Origin: Porphyromonas loveana
Lineage (GTDB): Bacteria > Bacteroidota > Bacteroidia > Bacteroidales > Porphyromonadaceae
NCBI RefSeq assembly: GCF_003096695.1
Contig: NZ_QEKY01000011.1
Location: 1-64,000, forward strand
DNA: 64,000 nucleotides
Reading direction: 5' to 3'
Of the stretch, positions 27,418-37,291 are shown piece after piece. The position numbers were made by a program, and so were the translations under genes. The notes beneath the pieces were generated by a model. That model searched no databases and was not told the origin of the DNA. It saw nothing but the letters and a program-made list of their open reading frames with translations. Numbering within the stretch: position 1 is the first letter of the stretch; each line of letters opens with the position of its first letter.

Positions 27418-28467
27418 ATGATCTTAGAAGTTTTCCCGATTTCCCGGCTCCAAAATTTGGAGCACTACCGTTTTGCCAAGAATGTGCTGACGCTCTGTCG
27501 CACGGCAAACATCGCTAAACTGAATCCCAAACTACCCGAGCTGGAAAAGGCTATCGAAATGGAGGATTTGGCTCTGAATCCGCCCGTCGCGAACGAGCTG
27601 ACGCCTCAGGTCGTAGCCCTCGACGAGGAACGCGACAGAGCCTATCAGGCGCTGATGTCGCGCGTGCGGTCGTATGCCTTCGACGAAGACAACGAGCTGC
27701 GCAACGCGGGAGCCAGAATCGAAGACGTGGCCGCTCGCTACGGCAACGTGATCCGAATGAACTATGACAAGGAGACGGCAGCGATAGAGAATTTCCTCAC
27801 CGATCTCAAGAGTGAGAACATTCGCCCCCTCGTGACGAAACTCGGCGTGACGGCACTCGTTGACAGACTGGAAAAGAACAATAAGGCCTTCGCCGACTTC
27901 TTCATCCGCCGTCTGAGCACAGACCAACGCGGCAAGTACGACGTCAAGGCGCTGCGTGCCGAGACCGATCGTGCCTTGGCAGCCGTAGTGCGCCGCATGG
28001 ACTCCATCGACGACATGGAGCCGAGTCGGGAGATCGCAACGCTCATCGAGCTGTACAATCGTCTCGTGGCCAATCGCCGTACACTCTTGGCTCGTCGCGC
28101 CTCTTACGGAGAGGCAGCCGTCGAGAAGCGTCGTGCCGAAATCGCCGAGATGCTCCGCCCCCTGCTCGCCCTGCTCGAGGAAGCCGAGAAGAAGACACCC
28201 GTCTTTGCCGGTCGCACCCTCGGCACGGGCAAGAGCCGCCACTATCTCATCACATTCGTAGCCGAGAACGGCGACGAGGAGGATCGCTGGTACCGCATCG
28301 ACGGGGAGCAACTCGTCTATGTGCCCGATGACGAACTCCCCAAGCCGAAGAAAAAGAAGAAGCCCGCGACGAACGCAGCCGCGCCCACTCAGCCCGCAAC
28401 GCCCACACCGCCGCAGGGTGGTGATCACGACGGTGGCGGACAAGGATCGATCGGCGGCGGGCTCTAA
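27418..28467 (+). CDS. DUF6261 family protein
   Basis: 349 residues with no signal peptide. The N-terminus MILEVFPISRLQNLEHYRFAKNVL and the long helical middle region (LDEERDRAYQALMSRVRSYAFDEDNELRNAGARI) match the DUF6261 proteins that are multi-copy and of unknown function in Porphyromonas and Bacteroides. The C-terminal ~45 residues are low complexity: lysine-rich KPKKKKKPATNAAAPTQPATPTPP, then a Gly-rich GGDHDGGGQGSIGGG tail. Codon use is GC-rich like its neighbours. The stop abuts a repeat that carries a terminator. Confidence 0.7.
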   Translation: MILEVFPISRLQNLEHYRFAKNVLTLCRTANIAKLNPKLPELEKAIEMEDLALNPPVANELTPQVVALDEERDRAYQALMSRVRSYAFDEDNELRNAGARIEDVAARYGNVIRMNYDKETAAIENFLTDLKSENIRPLVTKLGVTALVDRLEKNNKAFADFFIRRLSTDQRGKYDVKALRAETDRALAAVVRRMDSIDDMEPSREIATLIELYNRLVANRRTLLARRASYGEAAVEKRRAEIAEMLRPLLALLEEAEKKTPVFAGRTLGTGKSRHYLITFVAENGDEEDRWYRIDGEQLVYVPDDELPKPKKKKKPATNAAAPTQPATPTPPQGGDHDGGGQGSIGGGL

Positions 28468-28567
28468 TCCCCCCACGTGCCCCCTATCGTCTGCTACTCG
28501 AACAGAGCAAGCAGCCGAATCTAAAAGACAAAACCAAGTAGCTCCGGCTACTTGGTTTTTCCTTTAT
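28467..28567 (+). repeat. Terminator-bearing repeat, copy 1
   Basis: About 100 bp nearly identical to 29745-29845: a C-rich start, then TATCGTCTGCTACTCGAACA, GAGCAAGCAGCCGAATC and a hairpin. The two copies flank the frameshifted cargo gene. At the 3' end copy 1 reads TTTTTCC where copy 2 reads TTTTGTC. Confidence 0.85.
28531..28560 (+). terminator. Terminator of the DUF6261 gene
   Basis: A 12-bp stem AAACCAAGTAGC / GCTACTTGGTTT with a TCCG tetraloop is followed by T residues, about 65 bp after the DUF6261 stop. The same hairpin recurs at 29801. Confidence 0.8.
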
Positions 28568-28636
28568 TATTGTCCCAATCTGTGCAGACTTACTCTTACT
28601 ATCATTTTTCTTATCTGTAGAAATCAATTGATTTGC

Positions 28637-28668
28637 ATTGATTTACGACAAAAAAACATATACATTTG
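28637..28668 (+). promoter_or_regulatory. Promoter of the broken cargo gene
   Basis: ATTG (28637-28640), a 20-bp spacer and TACATTTG (28661-28668) fit the Bacteroidetes consensus. The predicted start near 28675 gives a leader of about 80 bases before ATG 28755. Confidence 0.55.
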
Positions 28669-28754
28669 CCATGATTAACATTACTAACCCGAAAAGATTC
28701 AAAGAAAAAATGAAGAAGAAGATCGTGAAAGGGAGAAAATAAAACGATGCCTAT

Positions 28755-29746
28755 ATGAAAAAGAATATTTACAGCCGAAGTTTACTGTTGCTGAGCTTTT
28801 TTATCTTTAATGGATGTCTCCTTTTGGGGCAAAAAGTCAGCGACAAGCAAGAGGATTCAGTTACCCCTTATCCGCTCGGCACCACTTGGTATTATCATTC
28901 GAGCGAAAAGACCGGTATGGACTCTCCCATGCACTATGGATATATCCGCCATCGTGTCGAAAAGGATGTCCAAATAGGAGAATACAAAGCACAAGAAGTG
29001 CAGACGATTCATGTCGATCGATTAGGTGTCGAGACAGCCTTAGAACCCTATTATCTCTATCGAAAAGGTGGCAAGGCTTATGTGGTAGAGGCTGATACCT
29101 TGCGTCTGCTTTATGACCTGACGGCAGAAGTCGGCGACACAATCCCGCTTCCCACCCATCCGGATATAAATTATCCCAATTTTTCTCATATCGTTGTAAA
29201 AGTGATTGAGAAAAGCACGATCAATATTGATGGCCGCGACTTAATTCGACAAGTCTATCTCCTCTCTAATTATTTCGAGGAAGGCCCGTGGCCTGATTTT
29301 GGTAAGCAGATCGAAGTAATCGAAGATTTAGGTGTTTTAGAACTCGATGCACTTTATCAAGTCCCCGGCCCGTATGGAATTATAATCGATCATATCAATC
29401 CACGGCCTGTCCTCCGCTGCTTCCTTAGCGATGACTTTGAGTATAAAGCCCAGTTTTGGACGGGACGCCCTTGCGATGCTTTTCAGACCATCACGGATTT
29501 GGCGACTGTGACCATAACGCAACGCATTTCAGCCTCTATTCGGGTTTCATCCGCTTCCATCAAGCGCATGCCGACCTTACGTATCAAATCCTCAATGTAA
29601 ACGGGCTTCAGATACTGAAAGGGTCTCTGAAAGGAGGAGATGACAGAATCAACATCTCTGCCCTGCAACAAGGCTTATACATCTTGCAGTGGCAAGAGTC
29701 GCAGACAGGTCTAAGACACAGTGCAATCTTTTATAATCAATTATGA
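28755..29746 (+). pseudogene. T9SS cargo protein gene broken by a frameshift
   Basis: The first frame (28755-29600, 281 codons) gives a signal peptide (MKKNIYSRSLLLLSFFIFNG) and a beta-rich domain with TPYPLGTTWYYHS, found in short Porphyromonas secreted proteins of unknown function. It then loses homology after about codon 255. A second frame, one base back, carries a C-terminal T9SS-type tail up to 29746 (ADLTYQILNVNGLQILKGSL, INISALQQGLYILQW). Joining them needs a one-base deletion (or two-base insertion) between about 29495 and 29560. No slippery heptamer is evident, so this is a decayed gene, a strain-specific frameshift or a sequencing error. Without its tail the product could not be secreted by T9SS. 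The gene lies between two copies of a terminator repeat. Confidence 0.75.
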
Positions 29747-29845
29747 TCCCCCCACCCCCCTATCGTCTGCTACTCGAACAGAGCAAGCAGCCGAATCTAA
29801 AAGACAAAACCAAGTAGCTCCGGCTACTTGGTTTTGTCTTTATAA
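29745..29845. repeat. Terminator-bearing repeat, copy 2
   Basis: Near-identical second copy of the block at 28467-28567. It begins at the stop of the broken cargo gene and ends before the convergent helix-hairpin-helix gene. Confidence 0.85.
29801..29840. terminator. Bidirectional terminator
   Basis: A perfect 18-bp stem AAGACAAAACCAAGTAGC / GCTACTTGGTTTTGTCTT around a TCCG loop. It lies between the cargo pseudogene (plus) and the helix-hairpin-helix gene (minus) and could serve both. Confidence 0.8.
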
Positions 29846-29880
29846 ATGCTCAGAGCGAATCGAACTCGCCCGTCGGCCGG

Positions 29881-31884
29881 CTAACGATAGCGTACGGTTA
29901 CGAATAGTTGAGTGCGAGCCTGTCCACGGATCAATTCGCCGTCCGTCCCGATCGTTTCCGCATCGCGACGCAGCAGATGATGCAGGCGGCTCTCCACTTC
30001 GATGTGTACTATGGGTGCCAAGCGCACGAACACCCCCAAGCGCACACCCCGACCGTAGAAGTAGGCCGAGGCGTAGGCATAGCGCGGATTGTACACCGCT
30101 TCGTACAGTCTGTCGGCGAAAGCATCGGTGTCGAATGCCGCCGCATCCACACTCCACACACGCAGCAGTTTCGCCCCGCGATAGTCGGCACGCAACGCCA
30201 GGCTCTTACCACCCGTAGCCACCTGCCATGCATCCGCGGAGCTGTCATAAGATTGGTTGCGAGCGATCTGTGCCGAAGCCGTCAGCCCCCATCCGTTGTC
30301 GAAGGCATAGCGTCCTCTCAGTCTGAGCGCCATGCAGCGCCGGTAGTCTCTGTCGGCCAGTCCGCGCAGGCGGCACGACCACGAGAACGGAGCCGTCGCT
30401 TTCTCTCCCTCGACAGTCCAAGACACGGCCTCGGTGTTTTCTCTTCTGTTATATCGCGGCACGAAGCTGCCATAGTAGTCGGCAAAGGCGCGGAGCATCC
30501 ATCTGCCCCGCAGCGTCCATTGCGCTTTGCCCATCAGTCCCCACTCATTGCCCGGACGGCTGTAATGGGCATAGGCCCCTGTGTAATGCGACCAATAATC
30601 CTCTTGCAAATAGCGCCCGACGAGCATATAATTCCCAGCCAACCGGTGCGAATAGCGCACCCCCTGGATCAGCCCCACGGCACCGTTTGAGGCACGGGCA
30701 AGTTCGCCGAAAGCCTCCGCCTCTCCGCCTCCGAACAGATAGGAATAGTCTGCCGAGAGATGGGAAATGCGTTCCAGATCGGTGAGCGAAGCGATCCCCT
30801 TCGTTCCCGTGGCACGCAGCAGGCGGCGACCGCCCCAATGTACGTGCAGGATGTTCAGCCCGAGGCGCAGGCGTTCGCCCCGATAGCCGGCGGAAGCGCC
30901 CGAAGTCGTGGTCACGGCAGCATGTCGGCGGGCCAGCTCGGCATCGGTACGGTGCAGCCCCGTCTGGTAGAACGACCGAATGGCGCCATCATCCGTAACC
31001 GTGGCATCCACGCCTTTGCGCGAGAAAAAAGCCGTCAGCGACCATCGCCCCTCGTTCAACGAGGCAGCAGCTCCGCGCAAGAAGTTGTCTTCGGCATAGG
31101 TGAAAGCGCGTCGCAGCTTGGCGCCACCCCGTGGATCGGCATAGGCCATGCCCATGAAAGCCGACTGATTGATCAGCAGGCCGTAGCCCATTCCCACGCG
31201 ATAATCCCCCAGAGCCACAGCACGCAGAGCACCCCGCCCCTCGACGAAGAGATGCGCCGAGTAGCTGTCGAAGCCTTTATTAAAGGAATTGAATGCGGGT
31301 TCCCCCCGATCCTTGGCAGCCGTGAGGCCGAGCGAGAAACGATGCGCCGTGGCATAGCTCCATCGCAAGCCGCCACCCCATGGCGCACCACGATAGGGAT
31401 GGCGTGCATCGGGGCGATAACCGTCCTGCCGTTGCAGTACGGCGTCCGCCACGGCCGAAACCTCGTGACGAGCTTGGGACAAAGCAGAGCGCAGAGAGGC
31501 CGCGAGTGGCACCGGCTTCTGCCGCACCGTCACCATCGGCCACAGGAGCGAACAGACGTAAGGGTCCCATCCGTTGATTTCCTTGAGTACCCAAATGCTC
31601 TCGAATCCATCGGGATGAGCATGACGATAGAGAAAGAAATGGTGTATTTGGTACTCGTTGAGGAAGGGAAACTCTTCCAAGTCCGCCGCCGTGAGGCTGT
31701 TCAGATCCAGAGGATCGGCGCTCAGAGCCGTCCACCGCTCTCGGAGTTCGGCTCCTTCCTCCTCGCTCATGCCGTTCGACTCCACCTGAGCTCCGATATA
31801 CTCTTCCCATGCAGGCACGACGCTCTGTCCTCTCACAGGCAGAAAGAGGAGGAGAAGGACGAAAAACAAAATTGCCGTTTTCAT
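29881..31884 (-). CDS. Helix-hairpin-helix protein with predicted outer-membrane barrel
   Basis: 667 residues. A signal peptide (MKTAILFFVLLLLFLPVRGQ) precedes a ComEA-like helix-hairpin-helix region, residues about 55-120 (DPLDLNSLTAADLEEFPFLNEYQIHHFF ... WVLKEINGWDPYVCSLL). The remaining 500 residues alternate in the amphipathic way of a beta barrel (for example GLRWSYATAHRFSLGLTA and the closing RTQLFVTVRYR with a C-terminal aromatic residue). Similar proteins in Bacteroidetes are annotated as helix-hairpin-helix domain-containing and have no known role; DNA binding at the surface or in uptake is only a guess. It converges on the cargo pseudogene across a bidirectional terminator. Confidence 0.72.
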   Translation of the reverse strand: MKTAILFFVLLLLFLPVRGQSVVPAWEEYIGAQVESNGMSEEEGAELRERWTALSADPLDLNSLTAADLEEFPFLNEYQIHHFFLYRHAHPDGFESIWVLKEINGWDPYVCSLLWPMVTVRQKPVPLAASLRSALSQARHEVSAVADAVLQRQDGYRPDARHPYRGAPWGGGLRWSYATAHRFSLGLTAAKDRGEPAFNSFNKGFDSYSAHLFVEGRGALRAVALGDYRVGMGYGLLINQSAFMGMAYADPRGGAKLRRAFTYAEDNFLRGAAASLNEGRWSLTAFFSRKGVDATVTDDGAIRSFYQTGLHRTDAELARRHAAVTTTSGASAGYRGERLRLGLNILHVHWGGRRLLRATGTKGIASLTDLERISHLSADYSYLFGGGEAEAFGELARASNGAVGLIQGVRYSHRLAGNYMLVGRYLQEDYWSHYTGAYAHYSRPGNEWGLMGKAQWTLRGRWMLRAFADYYGSFVPRYNRRENTEAVSWTVEGEKATAPFSWSCRLRGLADRDYRRCMALRLRGRYAFDNGWGLTASAQIARNQSYDSSADAWQVATGGKSLALRADYRGAKLLRVWSVDAAAFDTDAFADRLYEAVYNPRYAYASAYFYGRGVRLGVFVRLAPIVHIEVESRLHHLLRRDAETIGTDGELIRGQARTQLFVTVRYR

Positions 31885-32060
31885 ACAAAGGATCGTTCGG
31901 TTTGCATCACCCCAAAACAGCCGCGAAAATACAGAGAATTGCCCTTGGAGACAAGCTCTGGCAAGCTTTCACTCTCAATAGGCTGTTCTATCAAATTCAA
32001 AAAGTCGGCCGAGAAATCTTTTTTTCTCGGCCAAGAAAAATCGACCGGACAAGCAAGAAA

Positions 32061-32160
32061 AGTTTGTACAAAGGCTTTGTATATTCATACGAAGATTTTG
32101 TACAAACAGACAAAGCCTTTGTATATATAGACGAAAGCTCCGAACAAAGAATTTATAAGC
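32061..32160 (+). repeat. Dispersed 22-bp-unit repeat element, copy 2
   Basis: Tandem units of the form TTTGTAtatatagacgAAAGC and TTTGTACAAACAGACAAAGCC, containing TTCATACGAAG and ending ACAAAGAATTTATAAGCAA. It shares block order with 20791-20887. It occupies the 500-bp divergent gap between the helix-hairpin-helix gene and the LRR gene. A -7 box TATATTTG lies at 32268-32275 without a clear -33 element. Confidence 0.6.
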
Positions 32161-32385
32161 AACGAGAAAACTTTTTTTGCTGATCCGCTCAACTTTTCTT
32201 CCCTGAAAACCGAAGAATATTCCCACATCTATGCCGCCCAAGAGCAGAGAGATAAAATAAAAGGTCCTATATTTGGCGGCGGAATGGCTCTCGATAGAGC
32301 TTTCTGCGCACAGTTGTATTATCCCGAAGAGTCTTGCCAGTACAGAAATAAAGACACCCTTCGGAACAAAAAAACACGAAAAACA

Positions 32386-34350
32386 ATGAAACAAATTCTA
32401 TTGACGCTGAGAGTCGTCCTCCTCTTTGTGGCGACTCTCATGGCAGGTAGCCACATGCTTGCAGGACAGACCTACCCGACAAATAGCTATGTCCTCTCCG
32501 AAGACAAGACCACTCTGCTGGAATGGAAAGGGACCGAGAGTGAAATCGACCTCGAAAGCGATGCCGCATTTGCGGATTTGAAAACTATCGGAACGCGAGC
32601 TTTTGCCTTTTCTGACGACCTGAAAAAATTGCGCTTATCAGCCGGAGTAATCCGAATTGAAAAGGAAGCATTCCTCTTGTGCACGGCATTGGAAGAAATC
32701 CTCCTGAACGAAGGGTTGCAATCGGTGGGAGAGCGAGCCTTCGCCGAATGTGATACGTTGACGTCCATACATCTCCCGAGGGGCACGAATTCCATCGAAA
32801 AAATGGCTTTCTCCTTATGCGATAATCTGGAGGCTATAACCGTGGCCGAAGACAACCAACATTACAAAAGTCACGAAGGCGTACTATACGACATAGCCGG
32901 CACCAGTCTGATAGCTTGTGGCGCCGGCAAAAAGGGTGCATACACGATACCTGACGGAGTGAAAACGATCGAAGGAGGAGCCTTCGCCTACTGCAAAAAA
33001 CTCACTTCGATCACGTTGTGCGACGGAATAGAGACCATTGGAAGTCGAGTTTTTTTGGGGTGTAGCGCACTGACCTCCGTGACACTACCACATACGGTTG
33101 TAACCTTAGGAGGCCAAGCCTTCGAGCTGTGCGAGGCTCTGCAAGAGGTTCGCTTAAGCAATGCACTCACCTCCATCGGTCCTGCTTGTTTCAAAGATTG
33201 TGGCAAGCTAACGTCGATCGTGATTCCCCCTGCAGTGAAAACGATTGACGACGAAGCCTTTATGAACTGCAAAAGCCTAACCCAAATAGACATCCCCGCA
33301 TCGGTAACGGACATTCGGGCTTTTGTATTCTACGAATGCAGCAATATTAAAGCCTTCAATGTAGCACCGGACAATCCTGTCTACAGCAGCCATGACGGCA
33401 TCTTATACGACAAGGAAAAAACGATAGTTCTACAATGCGGTATGGCGTGGACAGGCGACTATGAAGCTCCGGAAGGCGTGGAGACCATCGGGGGCGCTGC
33501 TTTCAATGGCTGTAGCCGAATCACAAGCGTCAAACTGCCCAACACAGTAACGCTAATCGACGGCAGTGCTTTTAGGGAATGTACCAATATGGTCTCTCTC
33601 TCTTTGGGAGAGAATGTGGAACGAATAAGTGGGTCTGCTTTTTCTCGGTGCAGGGCTCTGAAGAAAGTCGTTGTACCCGATGCCACCATCACTCTGGGCA
33701 CGGACGCATTCGCTGAATGCAGCAGTCTGGAGACCGCACATCTGGGGAAAAACCTCCAGTGGATCAACAACTGCGCTTTTATGGGATGTACTAGCTTGAA
33801 AAGCATAGAGCTGCCACACTCTGTCCGTTCGTTAGAGGCACGGACTTTCATGGATTGTTCCAGCTTGGAGTCGGTGAGTATCGGACGAGGAATAACGACA
33901 ATGGGCATCCAAACCTTCAACGGATGCTCCTCTCTCATGAGCATAACAGCCCATCGTGAAACGCCTCCGACTCTAATGAACGAGTCGCTCGACGGCGTAC
34001 CACAAGAGGTGACGCTATACGTCCCCGAGGGAAGCATCCCCCTCTATGCGCAAGCCGACGAATGGAACCGAATCACTAACATTCTGGCTATCAACTATAC
34101 GAGCACTCAGGAGACAACTGAGGTAAAGATACGTCTCTACCCCAATCCTGCGACAGACTACTTGTGGATGGAAATACCATCAACGATGATCGGTATTCAT
34201 GCCGGACTAATCGATGTAAACGGACGACTGATTCGAGACCTTCTGCTCACAAACGAAAGAATGAGCATCGACCTGAAAGCTCTGCCTGCAGGTCTCTATT
34301 TCCTGCGACTGGGAGCTACGACTGAGAAGATCATCGTGGAGAGAAAGTAA
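32386..34350 (+). CDS. BspA-like leucine-rich-repeat T9SS cargo protein
   Basis: 654 residues. A signal peptide (LRVVLLFVATLMAGSHMLAGQ) is followed by about 20 BspA/TpLRR-type repeats of 22-23 residues (consensus xxIgxxAFxxCxxLtsixLPxxvt; for example GGAFAYCKKLTSITLCDGIETIG). The C-terminal T9SS type A sorting domain starts IRLYPNPATDYLWMEI and ends ALPAGLYFLRLGATTEKIIVERK. BspA-type LRR proteins of oral anaerobes bind host matrix or other bacteria, so a surface adhesin is likely. Start chosen at ATG 32386 because it opens the signal peptide; the longer ORF from 32284 adds no homologous sequence. A terminator follows. Confidence 0.88.
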   Translation: MKQILLTLRVVLLFVATLMAGSHMLAGQTYPTNSYVLSEDKTTLLEWKGTESEIDLESDAAFADLKTIGTRAFAFSDDLKKLRLSAGVIRIEKEAFLLCTALEEILLNEGLQSVGERAFAECDTLTSIHLPRGTNSIEKMAFSLCDNLEAITVAEDNQHYKSHEGVLYDIAGTSLIACGAGKKGAYTIPDGVKTIEGGAFAYCKKLTSITLCDGIETIGSRVFLGCSALTSVTLPHTVVTLGGQAFELCEALQEVRLSNALTSIGPACFKDCGKLTSIVIPPAVKTIDDEAFMNCKSLTQIDIPASVTDIRAFVFYECSNIKAFNVAPDNPVYSSHDGILYDKEKTIVLQCGMAWTGDYEAPEGVETIGGAAFNGCSRITSVKLPNTVTLIDGSAFRECTNMVSLSLGENVERISGSAFSRCRALKKVVVPDATITLGTDAFAECSSLETAHLGKNLQWINNCAFMGCTSLKSIELPHSVRSLEARTFMDCSSLESVSIGRGITTMGIQTFNGCSSLMSITAHRETPPTLMNESLDGVPQEVTLYVPEGSIPLYAQADEWNRITNILAINYTSTQETTEVKIRLYPNPATDYLWMEIPSTMIGIHAGLIDVNGRLIRDLLLTNERMSIDLKALPAGLYFLRLGATTEKIIVERK

Positions 34351-34380
34351 CTCGGCGACCTCGTCTTACGACAAAATTAA

Positions 34381-34423
34381 AGAGGGAGAACTCGGCATGA
34401 CGTCCGAGTTCTCCCTCTTTTTT
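34381..34423 (+). terminator. Terminator after the LRR gene
   Basis: A perfect 15-bp stem AGAGGGAGAACTCGG / CCGAGTTCTCCCTCT with an 8-base loop is followed by TTTTT. It lies between the LRR stop and the convergent hisS stop. Confidence 0.85.
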
Positions 34424-34457
34424 GCGTTCTACTATTATCGGAAATAGCGCTTGTCGA

Positions 34458-35825
34458 TCAACGGTGCAGAGCAGCAGCGATGGCGGCTGCGTCGGCGGGG
34501 AGAGATTCTTGCTCTCCGGTGATCATATTCTTGAGCTGGACAAGGCCGGCAGCACGTTCATCTTCGCCCACCAAAGCAACGAAAGGAATGGCAGCAGCAT
34601 TGGCATAACTCATTTGTTTCTTCACCTTGGCAGCTTCGGGATACAGCTCCGTGCGGATACCTTCGGCGCGTAACCCTTGGATAAGCGGCAGGAGCGCATC
34701 GGCATCCTCCTCTGAGAAGTGAACGAAAAGCAGCTGAGTGCCGACAAGGCTCTCCTCGGGGAAGAGTTCGAGCTGCGTCATCACGTCATAGATACGGTCT
34801 GCACCAAACGAAATACCCACGCCGGACATCCCTTCGAGACCGAAGATTCCGGTAAGATTATCGTAGCGCCCGCCACCCGTTATGCTGCCTATGGCTACAT
34901 CCATAGCCTTCACTTCCAGAATCGCTCCGGTGTAGTAAGAGAGACCGCGGGCGAGAGAAATATCTATCGTCAGCTCAGAGAAGAGTTGAACGCGATCCGT
35001 CTTATCCAAGATGAAGGCGAGTTCCTCAATTCCTTTCAGCCCCGTCTCGGAAGAAGCAAGGGCAGTGCGCAGATGCTCGAGTTGGGTACGATTGTCCCCC
35101 TTCAGTTCAATAAAAGGACGCAGACGAGCGATGGAGTCGTCATCGAAGCCCTTGGAAAGCAGCTCCTCTTCCACGCGTCCGATCCCGATCTTATCCAGCT
35201 TGTCGATGGCTACGGTTATGTCCGTGAGTCGATCGGCATGCCCTACAACTTCGGCTATACCGGAGAGAATCTTACGATTGTTCAGCAAAATCCGCGTGCG
35301 CACACCCAATCGACGGAAAACCTCGCTGATGATCTGGATGAGTTCGACCTCACACAGGAGCGAATCCGTGCCGATCACATCACCATCGCACTGATAAAAC
35401 TCGCGGTAGCGCCCCTTCTGAGGACGGTCGGCGCGCCATACGGGCTGGATTTGGTAGCGTTTGAATGGAAAGTTTATCTCGTTGCGGTGCATGACTACAT
35501 ACCGCGCAAAGGGCACCGTGAGGTCATAGCGCAATCCCTTCTCGCAGGCTTTGGCCGCAAAGCGGAGCGAGTTCCGCTCGGCCAACTCCTCAGTCGTGAA
35601 ATCGGCCAGCACGTCGCCGGAATTGAGCACCTTGAAAAGAAGGCGATCGCCCTCCTCTCCATATTTGCCCATGAGTGTGGAGAGCATCTCCATGGAGGGA
35701 GTCTCAATCTGTCTGAAGCCGTAAAGCTCATACACCTCACGTATGGTCTGAAAAATATAGTTCCGACGGCTCATTTCCACCGGACTGAAGTCGCGCATCC
35801 CTTTGGGTATAGATGGCTTTTGCAT
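34458..35825 (-). CDS. hisS: Histidyl-tRNA synthetase
   Basis: 455-residue class II synthetase that charges tRNA-His. It contains motif 1 in the N-terminal helix region, the motif 2 loop [20 protein letters not shown] followed by REFYQCDGD, the histidine-specific [10 protein letters not shown] block, motif 3 [12 protein letters not shown] and a C-terminal anticodon-binding domain ([20 protein letters not shown] onward). Full length for the family. First of three minus-strand housekeeping genes reading away from folA and thyA with short gaps (56 and 46 bp), so they may be co-transcribed. Confidence 0.96.
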   Translation of the reverse strand: MQKPSIPKGMRDFSPVEMSRRNYIFQTIREVYELYGFRQIETPSMEMLSTLMGKYGEEGDRLLFKVLNSGDVLADFTTEELAERNSLRFAAKACEKGLRYDLTVPFARYVVMHRNEINFPFKRYQIQPVWRADRPQKGRYREFYQCDGDVIGTDSLLCEVELIQIISEVFRRLGVRTRILLNNRKILSGIAEVVGHADRLTDITVAIDKLDKIGIGRVEEELLSKGFDDDSIARLRPFIELKGDNRTQLEHLRTALASSETGLKGIEELAFILDKTDRVQLFSELTIDISLARGLSYYTGAILEVKAMDVAIGSITGGGRYDNLTGIFGLEGMSGVGISFGADRIYDVMTQLELFPEESLVGTQLLFVHFSEEDADALLPLIQGLRAEGIRTELYPEAAKVKKQMSYANAAAIPFVALVGEDERAAGLVQLKNMITGEQESLPADAAAIAAALHR

Positions 35826-35881
35826 TGCGTAGATATTGTATTGTTACTGATTAGCTTTTGGATAAAAGGCCGGCCGACGCA

Positions 35882-36370
35882 CTAATAGTCGCGCACCAGT
35901 TCGTGGAGCGTCGTGGCGTAGGCGTTTTTCTCATCGGCCGGATATTCAGTGCGGCTGAGTTCGAGCCATTCGCTCATGTCGAGCTTCGGGAAGAAAGTAT
36001 CGGCGTGAGGAAACTTGGCGTGCACGCGTGTTAGATAGATCTTATCGGCGTACGGGAGCATAGCGGCATAGATCTGTGCACCACCGATCACGAAGGCCTC
36101 TTCTTCGTCTCCCACCATCTCGAGCGCCACCTCAGGCGTAGCAGCCCATTCGGCTCCGGGGAATTCTTGCCGTGTACGGCTCAGAACGATATTGCGTCTG
36201 TTGGGCAATGCACCCTTGGGTAGGGAGCGAAAGGTGTGGCTACCCATGATGATGCTGTGCCCCGTGGTCGTTTCTTTGAAACGTTTGAGATCAGCAGGTA
36301 AATGCCACAGGAGGTCATTTTTGTATCCGATAGCTCCATTCTCGGCTATGGCAACGACTATTGAAATCAT
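35882..36370 (-). CDS. folA: Dihydrofolate reductase
   Basis: 162 residues, normal for bacterial DHFR. Features are the N-terminal MISIVVAIAENGAIGYKNDL with the substrate-side W-H-L-P-A-D segment, the NADPH-binding IIMGSHTFRSLP and NIVLSR, and VIGGAQIYAAMLP. It reduces dihydrofolate to tetrahydrofolate, replacing what ThyA oxidises; thyA lies 46 bp upstream on the same strand. I moved the start from the long ORF (36478) to ATG 36370 because all DHFRs begin at this strand. Confidence 0.95.
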   Translation of the reverse strand: MISIVVAIAENGAIGYKNDLLWHLPADLKRFKETTTGHSIIMGSHTFRSLPKGALPNRRNIVLSRTRQEFPGAEWAATPEVALEMVGDEEEAFVIGGAQIYAAMLPYADKIYLTRVHAKFPHADTFFPKLDMSEWLELSRTEYPADEKNAYATTLHELVRDY

Positions 36371-36416
36371 ATCTGATAAGAGAAAAATGCTATGAGTCGG
36401 GCAGGCAGGACGGAGA

Positions 36417-37211
36417 TTAGACGGCCACCTTGCCTGCAATATGCGGCATGGGATCGTATCCTTCGAGACGGAAGTCATCGAGACTGAAGCCGAAGAGATC
36501 CTTCACCTCGGGATTGAGTATCATCTGCGGGAGCGTGCGCGGCTCGCGACTGAGCTGCAGGCGCACCTGTTCGAGGTGATTGCTGTAGATATGTGCATCG
36601 CCGAGCGTGTGGACGAAGCGCCCGGGTTGCAGCCCCGACACCTGTGCCACCATCTGCAAGAGAAGTGCATAGGAAGCGATATTGAACGGCACGCCGAGGA
36701 AAGAGTCGGCACTACGCTGATAGAGTTGGAGGCTGAGCTTGCCGTCCTGCACATAGAACTGCATGAAGCAGTGGCAGGGAGGCAGACGCATCTCGTCGAT
36801 CTGCCCCACATTCCACGAGCAGACGATAATGCGACGGCTGTCAGGCTCCTCTCGCAATTGGCGCAAGACGTTCTGCATCTGATCTATATGTCCACCCTGA
36901 TAGTCGGGCCAGCTGCGCCATTGATAGCCATAGATGGGACCCAAGTCGCCATTGCTGTCCGCCCACTCGTCCCATATACTCACGCCATACTCGTGCAGGA
37001 AGCGCACATTGGTGTCGCCCCGCAAGAACCACAGCAGCTCGCAGATGATGGATTTGAGGTGTAACTTCTTCGTCGTCAGCAACGGAAAACCCTCCGACAA
37101 GTCGAAGCTCATCTGGTGACCAAACACGCTTATCGTGCCCGTTCCCGTGCGATCTTCTTTGTACGCCCCCTCGTTGAGGATGCGGTGCAGCAAGTCCAAA
37201 TACTGTTTCAT
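36417..37211 (-). CDS. thyA: Thymidylate synthase
   Basis: 264 residues, the same length as E. coli ThyA. It starts [15 protein letters not shown] and contains the [13 protein letters not shown] dUMP loop, the catalytic cysteine in [32 protein letters not shown], and a C-terminus ending [10 protein letters not shown]. It methylates dUMP with methylenetetrahydrofolate, making dihydrofolate for FolA. Start moved to ATG 37211 by homology. A perfect -7 box (TATATTTG, minus strand, 37218-37225) ends only six bases before this ATG, so the mRNA may have almost no leader. Confidence 0.96.
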   Translation of the reverse strand: MKQYLDLLHRILNEGAYKEDRTGTGTISVFGHQMSFDLSEGFPLLTTKKLHLKSIICELLWFLRGDTNVRFLHEYGVSIWDEWADSNGDLGPIYGYQWRSWPDYQGGHIDQMQNVLRQLREEPDSRRIIVCSWNVGQIDEMRLPPCHCFMQFYVQDGKLSLQLYQRSADSFLGVPFNIASYALLLQMVAQVSGLQPGRFVHTLGDAHIYSNHLEQVRLQLSREPRTLPQMILNPEVKDLFGFSLDDFRLEGYDPMPHIAGKVAV

Positions 37212-37291
37212 GTCACGCAAATATACATACTTTATTATAGGCGTCTCGTATGCAGGTAGTGGAGCGATCGACATATATGCGTTTATGCGCC

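Noticed and set aside
28671-28742. A 23-codon basic ORF MINITNPKRFKEKMKKK... before the cargo pseudogene
   Set aside because: Its ATG lies upstream of or at the predicted transcription start from the TACATTTG box, so it is probably not translated as such.
29721-30218. 165-codon plus-strand ORF after the cargo pseudogene
   Set aside because: It consists of the duplicated terminator repeat followed by the antisense of the helix-hairpin-helix gene.
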